Of a stretch of DNA of 39,055 nt, positions 1-10,197 are shown piece by piece. Made by a program: the position numbers and the translations under genes. The first letter of the stretch is position 1; each line of letters opens with the position of its first letter. The notes under the pieces are model-generated. The model did no database searches. It saw only the letters and a program-made list of their open reading frames with translations, and was not told where the DNA came from. The stretch is from assembly GCA_025351745.1 (NCBI GenBank), contig JANXVI010000052.1, positions 1-39,055 of the forward strand, given 5' to 3'. Source of the DNA: Rhodoferax sp. Its GTDB lineage: Bacteria; Pseudomonadota; Gammaproteobacteria; Burkholderiales; Burkholderiaceae_C.

Positions 1-3729
<3,729 letters not shown>

Positions 3730-3755
3730 ATTGCACTGCTACATTAAACGTAGCA

Positions 3756-3794
3756 CCCCAGGCCCATTTCACGAGGGGCTTGGGGTTTTTTCTT
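3756..3794 (+). terminator. Rho-independent terminator of rpoC
   Basis: The arms CCCCAGGCCC (3756-3765) and GGGCTTGGGG (3776-3785) pair over 10 bp with one mismatched (A.C or wobble-like) position and a 10-nt loop. A run of six T follows at 3786-3791. It lies 27 bp after the rpoC stop and ends only a few bases before the next gene's start, so that gene probably relies on read-through or on a promoter inside rpoC. Confidence 0.9.
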
Positions 3795-3802
3795 CATGGG
3801 CT

Positions 3803-4354
3803 ATGGATAGTTCACTGTTACTGTGGGTATTGCTAGCGCTGTGCGTGTTTTGGAGCGTGGGCGTCTACAACCGTCTGATGCGCATGCGTGCGCGTGGGCT
3901 GCGCGCGTTGGGCTCGGTTGAAAAGCACATGCGGATCTACGCGGATTTGGTGCGCGATGATGTGGCACAGGCCGCAGCCAGCCATTCGCAGGCAGGCTGC
4001 GAGGACCACGCGCACGGCGACTGGACGCGGCTGCTGGATGCACTGCAGGAATTTGAAACGGCTTTGAAAGACGTCAATGCAAGCGCGATGCGCTACGAGC
4101 CGTTGGATCGGCTGGGACACGCATTTGATACTGTGCAAGAGGTTTGGCGCGCCGTGGATAGCGCTCCACCGGACTTGGCCGGACCGGTGGTGCCTGCGGC
4201 CATGCGTTCCCAATGGGATGCCACGACGCGGCGCGTAGAAACCGCGCGTGGTGGTTTTAACCAGATAGTGACCCAATACAACGAAGCCCTGGCCCAATTC
4301 CCTGCACGGCTGGTCGTTGGCTTGATGGGCTTCAAACCGGGCGGCCTCCTTTAA
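3803..4354 (+). CDS. LemA family membrane-anchored protein
   Basis: This is a 183-residue protein with one N-terminal membrane helix (about residues 3-19, SLLLWVLLALCVFWSVGV), followed by a mostly helical domain that should lie outside the membrane. The LemA hallmarks are visible: VYNRLMRMRARG straight after the helix, and the C-terminal signature QYNEALAQFPARLVVGLMGF. Family members are single-pass four-helix-bundle proteins of poorly defined role. The frame stays open back to 3638 inside rpoC, but the ATG at 3803 gives the membrane helix directly at the N-terminus and lies just past the rpoC terminator, so I chose it; the ribosome-binding site is weak. The stop is 7 bp before rsmB, so the two are probably co-transcribed. 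The segment between residues 50 and 70 is histidine- and alanine-rich and more variable than in typical LemA. Confidence 0.82.
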   Translation: MDSSLLLWVLLALCVFWSVGVYNRLMRMRARGLRALGSVEKHMRIYADLVRDDVAQAAASHSQAGCEDHAHGDWTRLLDALQEFETALKDVNASAMRYEPLDRLGHAFDTVQEVWRAVDSAPPDLAGPVVPAAMRSQWDATTRRVETARGGFNQIVTQYNEALAQFPARLVVGLMGFKPGGLL

Positions 4355-4361
4355 GGACACC

Positions 4362-5687
4362 ATGAATCCCAATATAGAAACTGTGCCTCTGTGGCGCCAA
4401 CTCAGCGCGACTGCGGCTGTGGTACAGGCGGTGCGCGAAGGCGCATCTGGCACCGCCGCTCTGGAGCGTGTTAGTGCCGATTTGCGCCCGGGGGTCCAGG
4501 CTTTGGCCTTTCACGTGTGGCGCAATCTGGGGCGGGCCGAGGCCCTGCGCAGGAAGCTGGCAACCCGCCTGCCGCCTCCAGCGGCCGACGCACTGTTGTG
4601 CGTTGCACTGGCATTGGCCTGGAATGATGCCGATGCGCCGTATGACGCGTTCACGCTGGTCAATCAGACGGTGGAAGCCGCGAAACACAGCGCATCCACC
4701 CAGCCCCAGGCGAACTTTCTCAATGCCTGTCTGCGGCGGTTTTTGCGGGAACGCGAGGCATTGGTCGCTGGCACAGAAACTGACCCTGTCGCTGTATGGA
4801 ACCATCCAGCCTGGTGGATCAAGCGACTGCAAAAGGAGCGCCCCACCGATTGGCGCGACATCCTGTCAGCCGCCAACCTTCATGCGCCCATGACCTTGCG
4901 GGTCAATATCCGCAAGACCCGCCTCGCGGAATACCTGTCCGCTTTGTCGCAGTCCGGCATTGACGTGCAGTGGGCCACGGGTTCCTGCATCGTGCTGGAG
5001 CGGGCTGTCGGGGTGCAGCAACTACCGGGTTTCGCCCAAGGCTTGGTCTCAGTGCAGGACGGCGCTGCCCAAATGGCTGCTCCCCTGCTGTTGCAAGGTT
5101 TTGCGCATGACAGCGGTACCCGCGTGCTCGACGCGTGTGCCGCTCCGGGGGGCAAGACAGGGCACCTGTTGGAGATATCGTCAGGGCAGGTTGTGGCCCT
5201 GGAAATTGATGCGGGTCGGACTCCACGCATCTCCCAGAATCTGGCGCGACTGGGGCTGCAAGCCCAGGTGGTAACCGCCGACGCAGCCCGCCCACAGGAC
5301 TGGTGGGACGGGCATTTTTTCGATGCCATCCTGCTGGATGCGCCGTGCACTGCGTCAGGCGTCGTGCGCCGCCATCCGGATGTGCGCTGGTTGCGTCGCG
5401 AATCCGACATCGCCCAGCTGGCTGCCGTCCAAAAACGCATGCTGCAGGCACTGTGGGCGCTGTTGCGTCCCGGTGGCCGCCTGCTGTATTGCACCTGTTC
5501 GCTGTTTTTGGCAGAAGGCGATGGCCAGGTCCAAACGTTTCTCGCACACAACACCGATGCAATGTTGCTGCCGTCGCCCGGCCATTTAATGCCCCAAAAT
5601 GTCGCAAAAGCGGATGCTGTCCTGGACAATGGTTCTCGTGACCACGATGGCTTTTATTACGCACTGCTGCAGAAACAGATGGGCTGA
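4362..5687 (+). CDS. rsmB: 16S rRNA (cytosine-967-C5)-methyltransferase
   Basis: RsmB methylates C967 of 16S rRNA using S-adenosylmethionine. The 441-residue protein has an N-terminal NusB-like RNA-binding region (roughly residues 10-135) and a C-terminal Rossmann methyltransferase. The SAM motif DACAAPGGKTGHLLE starts near residue 257. The two family cysteines are present: DAPC with Cys about 329, and CTCS with the catalytic Cys about 379. The RRHPDVRW segment after the first cysteine is typical of RsmB. The ATG at 4362 is preceded by AAGGAC as a ribosome-binding site. The length fits the family (E. coli RsmB is about 429 residues). The 3' end overlaps the start region of the next gene. Confidence 0.95.
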   Translation: MNPNIETVPLWRQLSATAAVVQAVREGASGTAALERVSADLRPGVQALAFHVWRNLGRAEALRRKLATRLPPPAADALLCVALALAWNDADAPYDAFTLVNQTVEAAKHSASTQPQANFLNACLRRFLREREALVAGTETDPVAVWNHPAWWIKRLQKERPTDWRDILSAANLHAPMTLRVNIRKTRLAEYLSALSQSGIDVQWATGSCIVLERAVGVQQLPGFAQGLVSVQDGAAQMAAPLLLQGFAHDSGTRVLDACAAPGGKTGHLLEISSGQVVALEIDAGRTPRISQNLARLGLQAQVVTADAARPQDWWDGHFFDAILLDAPCTASGVVRRHPDVRWLRRESDIAQLAAVQKRMLQALWALLRPGGRLLYCTCSLFLAEGDGQVQTFLAHNTDAMLLPSPGHLMPQNVAKADAVLDNGSRDHDGFYYALLQKQMG

Positions 5688-6276
5688 CACCGCCCTGCGT
5701 CAGCTATGCGTACTCATTTTTGTACTGATGGCGGGCGTGTGCCAGGCCCAGATTGCCACCGAAATCTCCCAATACCAAGTTGAGCGTTCGGATGAGGCGA
5801 TTCTTGTATCGGCCCAAGTTACCTTTGAACTTCCGTCAGCCGTGGAAGAGGCCCTGCTAAAAGGTATCCCCATGGTTTTCGTGTCTGAGACAAATGTATT
5901 GCGCGAGCGCTGGTACTGGTACGACAAAAAATTGGCTTCAGTACAGCGCCATATGCGATTAGCCTACCAGCCACTAACCCGCCGCTGGCGGCTTAATGTC
6001 ACCGCAGGTCCGGGGCGCGAGGCCAGCGTCGGACTGGCCCTGAACCCGAGCTTTGACACGCTGGAAGACGCTCTGTCGGCCATCAAACGGACCTCGCGCT
6101 GGAAAATCGCCGATGCAGCGGACCTGGAGGGCGGTGTCAAATACCGTGTGGATTTCAGTTTCAAGCTGGACTTGAGTCAACTGCCACGCCCCTTCCAAAT
6201 CGGTGCTTTGGGCCAGTCGGACTGGGATCTGGCCGCAACTTCCAGCACCACCTTGACCATTGCCTTGGTTAGATGA
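5647..6276 (+). CDS. DUF4390 family exported protein
   Basis: This is a secreted protein of about 209 residues in the family usually annotated DUF4390, common in Betaproteobacteria directly upstream of an NtrY-type kinase. The N-terminus has arginines followed by a hydrophobic stretch (LCVLIFVLMAGVCQA) and a plausible signal-peptidase site before QIATEI. The mature part is beta-rich and includes the aromatic RWYWYDKK and the RRWRLNVT segment typical of the family. The start is uncertain: in-frame ATGs occur at 5599, 5629 and 5647, all inside rsmB, and none has a strong ribosome-binding site; 5647 gives the most compact signal peptide. The stop forms an ATGA overlap (6273-6276) with the kinase gene, implying translational coupling. 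Its function is unknown; the context suggests a periplasmic accessory to the NtrYX-like system. Confidence 0.8.
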   Translation: MAFITHCCRNRWADTALRQLCVLIFVLMAGVCQAQIATEISQYQVERSDEAILVSAQVTFELPSAVEEALLKGIPMVFVSETNVLRERWYWYDKKLASVQRHMRLAYQPLTRRWRLNVTAGPGREASVGLALNPSFDTLEDALSAIKRTSRWKIADAADLEGGVKYRVDFSFKLDLSQLPRPFQIGALGQSDWDLAATSSTTLTIALVR

Positions 6277-8561
6277 CGGTCGAGTTCCAAGACAGCGGGC
6301 CGGTGGCAACCTTGCCAAGTTCACGGACTTTGCGGTGGACAGTGGCGGCGGGCGCCATCGCCATGGTCATCATTGGTCTGGTACTGCTGTTCCTGCTGAC
6401 GCAGGCCACCAATAATCAGGAATTGAACGAACGAAACTTTGGACGCTTGCTGGTCGTCAATGTGGTTGTTGCCTCCGTGCTGTTCGGGGCCATTCTGTGG
6501 GTGGGCTACCGTTTGGTGGTGCGCTTGCGCCAGGGAAGGTTCGGCAGCCGTTTGCTGGTTAAATTGGCGGCCATCTTCGCCCTGGTGGGCGTGGCACCTG
6601 GGCTGCTTGTTTTTGGCGTGTCCTATCAATTTGTGTCCAGCTCCATCGAAACCTGGTTTAACGTCAAGGTGGAAAACGCACTGGAGGCAGGCTTGAATCT
6701 GGGCCGTGTGACCTTGGACACGCTGGCCAACGACCTCACCGCCAAAACGCGTACTGCAGCGGCACAGATCTCGGAAGCTCCGGAAAGCACGGTCGGCTTG
6801 ATGCTGGATCGACTGGTCGAGCAACTCAGCGCGGCCGATGTCGCGATTTGGAGTGCCTCTGGAAAACTGCTGGCCAGCGCCGGGCAGTCGCGCTTCCAAT
6901 TGACACCCGACAAGCCGGCTCCTGCCCAGTTCCGTACCGCGCGGGCCGATCGATCGTTGTCATGGGTCGAAGGTCTGGACGACGCGGCCGCAGCGAATCC
7001 AGGTAACGTGCGGGTCAAGGTTTTGGTGCCGCTGTCCAGTACGGTGCTGGGGCTTGCGCCGGAAGGCCGGTTTCTGCTGGTATCAAAAGTTTTGCCCCCT
7101 AATCTGGTTGCCAATGCCTTGGCCGTGGAGAGCGCCAATCGCGAATACCAGGAGCGCGCGTTGGGTCGTGAGGGCCTTAAGCGCATGTATCTGGGTACCC
7201 TGGCCTTGAGTCTGTTTTTGGCGGTTTTTGCTGCCGTGCTGCTGGCTGTCATTTTGGGGGATCAGATCGCGCGCCCCCTGCTGATGTTGGCTGAAGGCGT
7301 CAGTCAAGTGGCGGCTGGTGACTTGACGCCCAAATTGGCGCTGCGGGGCAAGGACGAATTGGGCGGGTTGACGCGGGCTTTTGCCTCCATGACCGAACAA
7401 CTGGCCGACGCACGCCAGGCGGTGCAACAAAGCATGACGCAGGTCGATGCCGCGCGCGCCAATTTGCAGACGATTTTGGATAACCTGACGGCCGGGGTTA
7501 TCGTCTTGGATGCGGAAGGACAGATCCAATCGTCCAACCCCGGTGCCGCCCGTATTCTCAAGGTTCCTTTGTCGATTTACGAGGGTCAATCACTTGCGGC
7601 GCTCGAGGGCCTGCAAGAGTTCGGGAGCGCAGTGCAGACACAATTTGCGGACTTTCTGGTGCACCGCGCCGAAGAGGGCTTGGACCATTGGCAAAAATCC
7701 TTTGAGCTGGGCACGGGCTCCGCGCTGTCGATGCATGGACCTTTTGACCGGACGCTCACTTTGGTTGCGCGCGGGGCAGAACTTCCTGGCAATGGGCGGC
7801 TGCTAGTGTTTGACGACATCTCCGACATCGTGTCCGCGCAGCGGGCGCAGGCTTGGGGCGAAGTGGCGCGTCGCTTGGCCCACGAAATCAAGAACCCGCT
7901 GACCCCCATTCAGCTTTCCGCGGAGCGGTTGGAGAAGAAGCTCACCGGCAAGTTGGCAGTAGCCGACCAAACCGTGTTGACCAAGTCGGTCAAAACCATC
8001 GTGGACCAGGTGGATGCCATGAAGCGGCTGGTCAATGACTTCCGCGACTACGCCCGTCTGCCCGCGGCGGAACTCAAACCGGTGGACCTCAACGCGCTGG
8101 TGTTGGACGTCTTGCACCTGTATGAAACCGAAGGACAAAGCGTGCCGGTGCGCACTGAGCTGGACGCCGCATCGCCCAAAGTCATGGGCGACGCGCAACA
8201 GTTGCGCCAAGTCATACACAACCTGCTGCAAAACGCACAAGACGCCAGTGAGCCGTATCAAGATTCAATGGGCACGGACCGCAGTGTGGTGGTTCGGACC
8301 CAATACCAAAGCACGCCGGGGCGTGTACGCCTGAGCGTGCTGGACTGCGGGGGCGGGTTCCCCGAGCATATTCTCAAACGCGCGTTTGAACCCTACGTCA
8401 CCACCAAGGCCAAGGGCACCGGCCTGGGCCTGGCAGTGGTGAAGAAAATAGCAGACGAACACGGTTCGCGCATAGACATCGTCAACCGTGTTACAGACGG
8501 TAGCGTAGTGGGCGCGCAAGTATCGTTATCATTGGCGATCGACGGCAACGCTCCGGCTTGA
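6273..8561 (+). CDS. NtrY-type sensor histidine kinase
   Basis: This 762-residue membrane sensor kinase resembles NtrY. Three hydrophobic segments occupy about residues 25-115, a periplasmic sensor stretch follows to about 300, and a further membrane helix lies near 305-328 (MYLGTLALSLFLAVFAAVLLAV). A HAMP domain follows (IARPLLMLAEGVSQVAAGDL), then a PAS domain beginning around LQTILDNLTAGVIVLDAEG. The phosphoacceptor box RRLAHEIKNPLTP has His 537. The ATPase domain has the N box (LLQNAQDA), the G1 motif DCGGGFP and the G2 motif GTGLGLAVVKK. It would autophosphorylate and pass phosphate to the regulator encoded next. The start overlaps the stop of the DUF4390 gene by ATGA. The exact stimulus cannot be read from the sequence; NtrY relatives respond to nitrogen or redox state. 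Confidence 0.93.
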   Translation: MTVEFQDSGPVATLPSSRTLRWTVAAGAIAMVIIGLVLLFLLTQATNNQELNERNFGRLLVVNVVVASVLFGAILWVGYRLVVRLRQGRFGSRLLVKLAAIFALVGVAPGLLVFGVSYQFVSSSIETWFNVKVENALEAGLNLGRVTLDTLANDLTAKTRTAAAQISEAPESTVGLMLDRLVEQLSAADVAIWSASGKLLASAGQSRFQLTPDKPAPAQFRTARADRSLSWVEGLDDAAAANPGNVRVKVLVPLSSTVLGLAPEGRFLLVSKVLPPNLVANALAVESANREYQERALGREGLKRMYLGTLALSLFLAVFAAVLLAVILGDQIARPLLMLAEGVSQVAAGDLTPKLALRGKDELGGLTRAFASMTEQLADARQAVQQSMTQVDAARANLQTILDNLTAGVIVLDAEGQIQSSNPGAARILKVPLSIYEGQSLAALEGLQEFGSAVQTQFADFLVHRAEEGLDHWQKSFELGTGSALSMHGPFDRTLTLVARGAELPGNGRLLVFDDISDIVSAQRAQAWGEVARRLAHEIKNPLTPIQLSAERLEKKLTGKLAVADQTVLTKSVKTIVDQVDAMKRLVNDFRDYARLPAAELKPVDLNALVLDVLHLYETEGQSVPVRTELDAASPKVMGDAQQLRQVIHNLLQNAQDASEPYQDSMGTDRSVVVRTQYQSTPGRVRLSVLDCGGGFPEHILKRAFEPYVTTKAKGTGLGLAVVKKIADEHGSRIDIVNRVTDGSVVGAQVSLSLAIDGNAPA

Positions 8562-8599
8562 GCGCGACACACAGTCAAGAAAGAGACAACGCATACACC

Positions 8600-9277
8600 A
8601 TGGCAAACATTTTGGTTGTTGATGACGAGCATGGCATTCGGGATTTGCTCTGGGAAATTCTCAATGACGAAGGTCACAATGTCGAGCTGGCAGAGAATGC
8701 CGCGCAAGCGCGCTCCGCCCGTTCGCGGGAGCGTCCCGATCTGGTGTTGCTCGACATCTGGATGCCCGACACCGATGGTGTGACGTTGCTCAAGGAGTGG
8801 TCTTCCAATGGCCTGCTGACCATGCCGGTGATCATGATGAGTGGCCACGCCACCATCGATACGGCGGTTGAGGCTACCAAAATCGGCGCATTGGCCTTTC
8901 TGGAGAAACCCATCACCCTGCAAAAACTGCTGAAGGCAGTGGAGCAGGGCCTGGCCCGCAGCAGTTTGCAAAAGACGCTGCCGGTTGCCGTGGTGCGACC
9001 TATCCTGACGACGTTGGAAACATCGGTCTATGTGGCGGCGTCTGCAGCTGCACCGGCGGAAGCAGGCTTGCAGGCGACCCAGAATTTTGTGTTGGACAAA
9101 CCCCTGCGCGAAGCCCGCGATGAATTTGAAAAGGCCTACTTTGAATACCACCTCGCGCGCGAGAACGGGTCCATGACCCGCGTCGCCGAAAAAACCGGTC
9201 TTGAGCGCACCCACTTGTACCGCAAGCTCAAGCAGTTGGGGGTGGACCTTACGCGCGGCAAGCGCAACGGAATTTGA
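8600..9277 (+). CDS. NtrX-like response regulator: receiver fused directly to a Fis-type HTH
   Basis: The protein has 225 residues. Residues 1-120 form a receiver domain with the acidic pair D8/D9, phosphoacceptor D52 (LLDIWMPDTDG), switch residue S81 and conserved K103 (FLEKP). The last ~45 residues (EFEKAYFEYHL...RVAEKTGLERTHLYRKLKQLG) are a Fis-type helix-turn-helix as at the C-terminus of NtrC/NtrX. The ~230-residue AAA+ sigma-54 activator domain that NtrX normally carries between them is absent; only a 60-residue Ala/Thr-rich linker is present. It therefore cannot remodel sigma-54 polymerase itself and probably acts as a conventional activator or repressor. Several Burkholderiales have such compact regulators next to an NtrY-like kinase. 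The start at ATG 8600 gives the canonical MANILVVDDE; the frame is open back to 8558 inside the kinase gene. Confidence 0.92.
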   Translation: MANILVVDDEHGIRDLLWEILNDEGHNVELAENAAQARSARSRERPDLVLLDIWMPDTDGVTLLKEWSSNGLLTMPVIMMSGHATIDTAVEATKIGALAFLEKPITLQKLLKAVEQGLARSSLQKTLPVAVVRPILTTLETSVYVAASAAAPAEAGLQATQNFVLDKPLREARDEFEKAYFEYHLARENGSMTRVAEKTGLERTHLYRKLKQLGVDLTRGKRNGI

Positions 9278-9307
9278 TGAGCCGTTTGTCGATTCTGAAA
9301 TTCTTAC

Positions 9308-9316
9308 TGCTATAAT
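9308..9316 (+). promoter_or_regulatory. Extended -10 promoter of the tRNA unit
   Basis: TGCTATAAT is a perfect extended -10 element (TGn followed by TATAAT, 9311-9316). Transcription from it would begin near 9323, just before tRNA-Phe at 9327. A -35 match is weak (TTGTCG at 9286-9291 with a 19-bp spacer), as expected for an extended -10 promoter. Confidence 0.75.
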
Positions 9317-9326
9317 TGAAGGCTTA

Positions 9327-9402
9327 GGCCCGGTAGCTCAGTCGGTAGAGCAGAGGATTGAAAATCCTTGTGTCGGTGGTTCGATTCCGCCCCAGGCCAC
9401 CA
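9327..9402 (+). tRNA. tRNA-Phe (anticodon GAA)
   Basis: This 76-nt cloverleaf has an encoded 3' CCA (9400-9402). The anticodon GAA is at 9360-9362 within the loop TTGAAAA. The T-stem pairs (GGTGG with CCGCC) around TTCGATT, and the D-arm has the usual GCTC...GAGC. The acceptor stem pairs except for a C.A mismatch at position 5:68 (9331 and 9394). A strong extended -10 promoter precedes it. Confidence 0.97.
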
Positions 9403-9412
9403 GATTGTTGAA

Positions 9413-9437
9413 CCCCACCTCCGTGGTGGGTTTTTCT
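9413..9437 (+). terminator. Terminator-like hairpin between the two tRNAs
   Basis: CCCACC (9414-9419) pairs perfectly with GGTGGG (9425-9430) around a 5-nt loop, followed by TTTTTC. It has the form of an intrinsic terminator, but only 17 bp separate it from tRNA-Gly, too few for a separate promoter. It is probably a partial terminator or a processing signal. Confidence 0.75.
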
Positions 9438-9447
9438 TTGATCAAAT

Positions 9448-9523
9448 GCGGGAATAGCTCAGTTGGTAGAGCGATACCTTGCCAAGGTATAGGTCGAGAG
9501 TTCGAACCTCTTTTCCCGCTCCA
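9448..9523 (+). tRNA. tRNA-Gly (anticodon GCC)
   Basis: This 76-nt tRNA starts with GCGGGAATAGCTCAG and ends with an encoded CCA (9521-9523). The anticodon GCC is at 9481-9483. The acceptor stem GCGGGAA pairs with TTCCCGC, and the T-arm GAGAG-TTCGAAC-CTCTT is intact. It follows the terminator-like hairpin and probably depends on read-through from the tRNA-Phe promoter. Confidence 0.97.
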
Positions 9524-9666
9524 TTTGGCCCAAAACGAGCACGATGCCCACACAATGGGGCCGTGTCTTGCGATTTATTCTGGGCTTTTCCAGGGCTGCT
9601 GCGCCGCGATGGGTAGCGCGGATGTTCGTGCTGGAGTAGCATTGGTAGAAATTACGGAGAATTTCC

Positions 9667-10197
9667 ATGTTCAGTGGTTTTCTTGGTAGGGGCAAAAAGC
9701 CAGACGGACCGCCCGACGCGGTCGATTCACGTGGGCTGGAAGTGGTGGAGGACGACCCTGACACTGCCTGGGGTTTATGGGAAAGCGCAGTAGCCGAGCA
9801 GGATTCCAAATTCAGCGCCCTTCCCACTCTGGACATGGCGTTTCAGAACACCACCCCTTTGGGACTGCCTCAAGCACCGTTGCTGTCGCGCGAAGATCGA
9901 ACGCTGGAGCAGCGCAAGGACGACGCCTTGCTCACCGTTGAGCTGCACCACCACCGCATCGCCAACACGATTCGCGGCCTGTGGGGCTACCAAGAGTGCA
10001 GCGACTATATTTCCAAGCTGATTCTGGCCGGTGGTGACGGCATGGGCCATGCGCGCATGGGGTTCAACCAGGATGCCGCTGATGCCATGATGCAGCTGGC
10101 AGAGCTGCACGATGGGCAGTTTGGCCGAACCGAGAAGAGCGTCGGGTCGGGTTTCGCTGATTTGACCGTGCGCACGGGATACGACGGCCTGCGCTAA
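9667..10197 (+). CDS. Conserved hypothetical protein, function not recognised
   Basis: This 176-residue soluble protein has no signal peptide or membrane helix. The first ~40 residues are low-complexity and charged (GKKPDGPPDAVDSRG...). A probably folded part follows, with QRKDDALLTVELHHHRIANTIRGLW, a glycine/methionine-rich stretch (GGDGMGHARMGFNQDAADAMMQ) and a charged C-terminus. I recognise no domain. The ATG at 9667 has CGGAG as a ribosome-binding site about 10 bases upstream. The 143 bp between tRNA-Gly and this gene contain nothing else I can name. Its TAA stop shares the four bases CTAA (10194-10197) with the TAG stop of the convergent helicase gene. Reading-frame codon use looks normal for the region, so I believe it is a real gene. 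Confidence 0.72.
   Translation: MFSGFLGRGKKPDGPPDAVDSRGLEVVEDDPDTAWGLWESAVAEQDSKFSALPTLDMAFQNTTPLGLPQAPLLSREDRTLEQRKDDALLTVELHHHRIANTIRGLWGYQECSDYISKLILAGGDGMGHARMGFNQDAADAMMQLAELHDGQFGRTEKSVGSGFADLTVRTGYDGLR

Noticed and set aside
9327..10197. A tRNA-associated integration site with an adjacent element
   Set aside because: No direct repeat of the tRNA 3' end, integrase or phage gene was found downstream; the next genes are an unknown small protein and rep.
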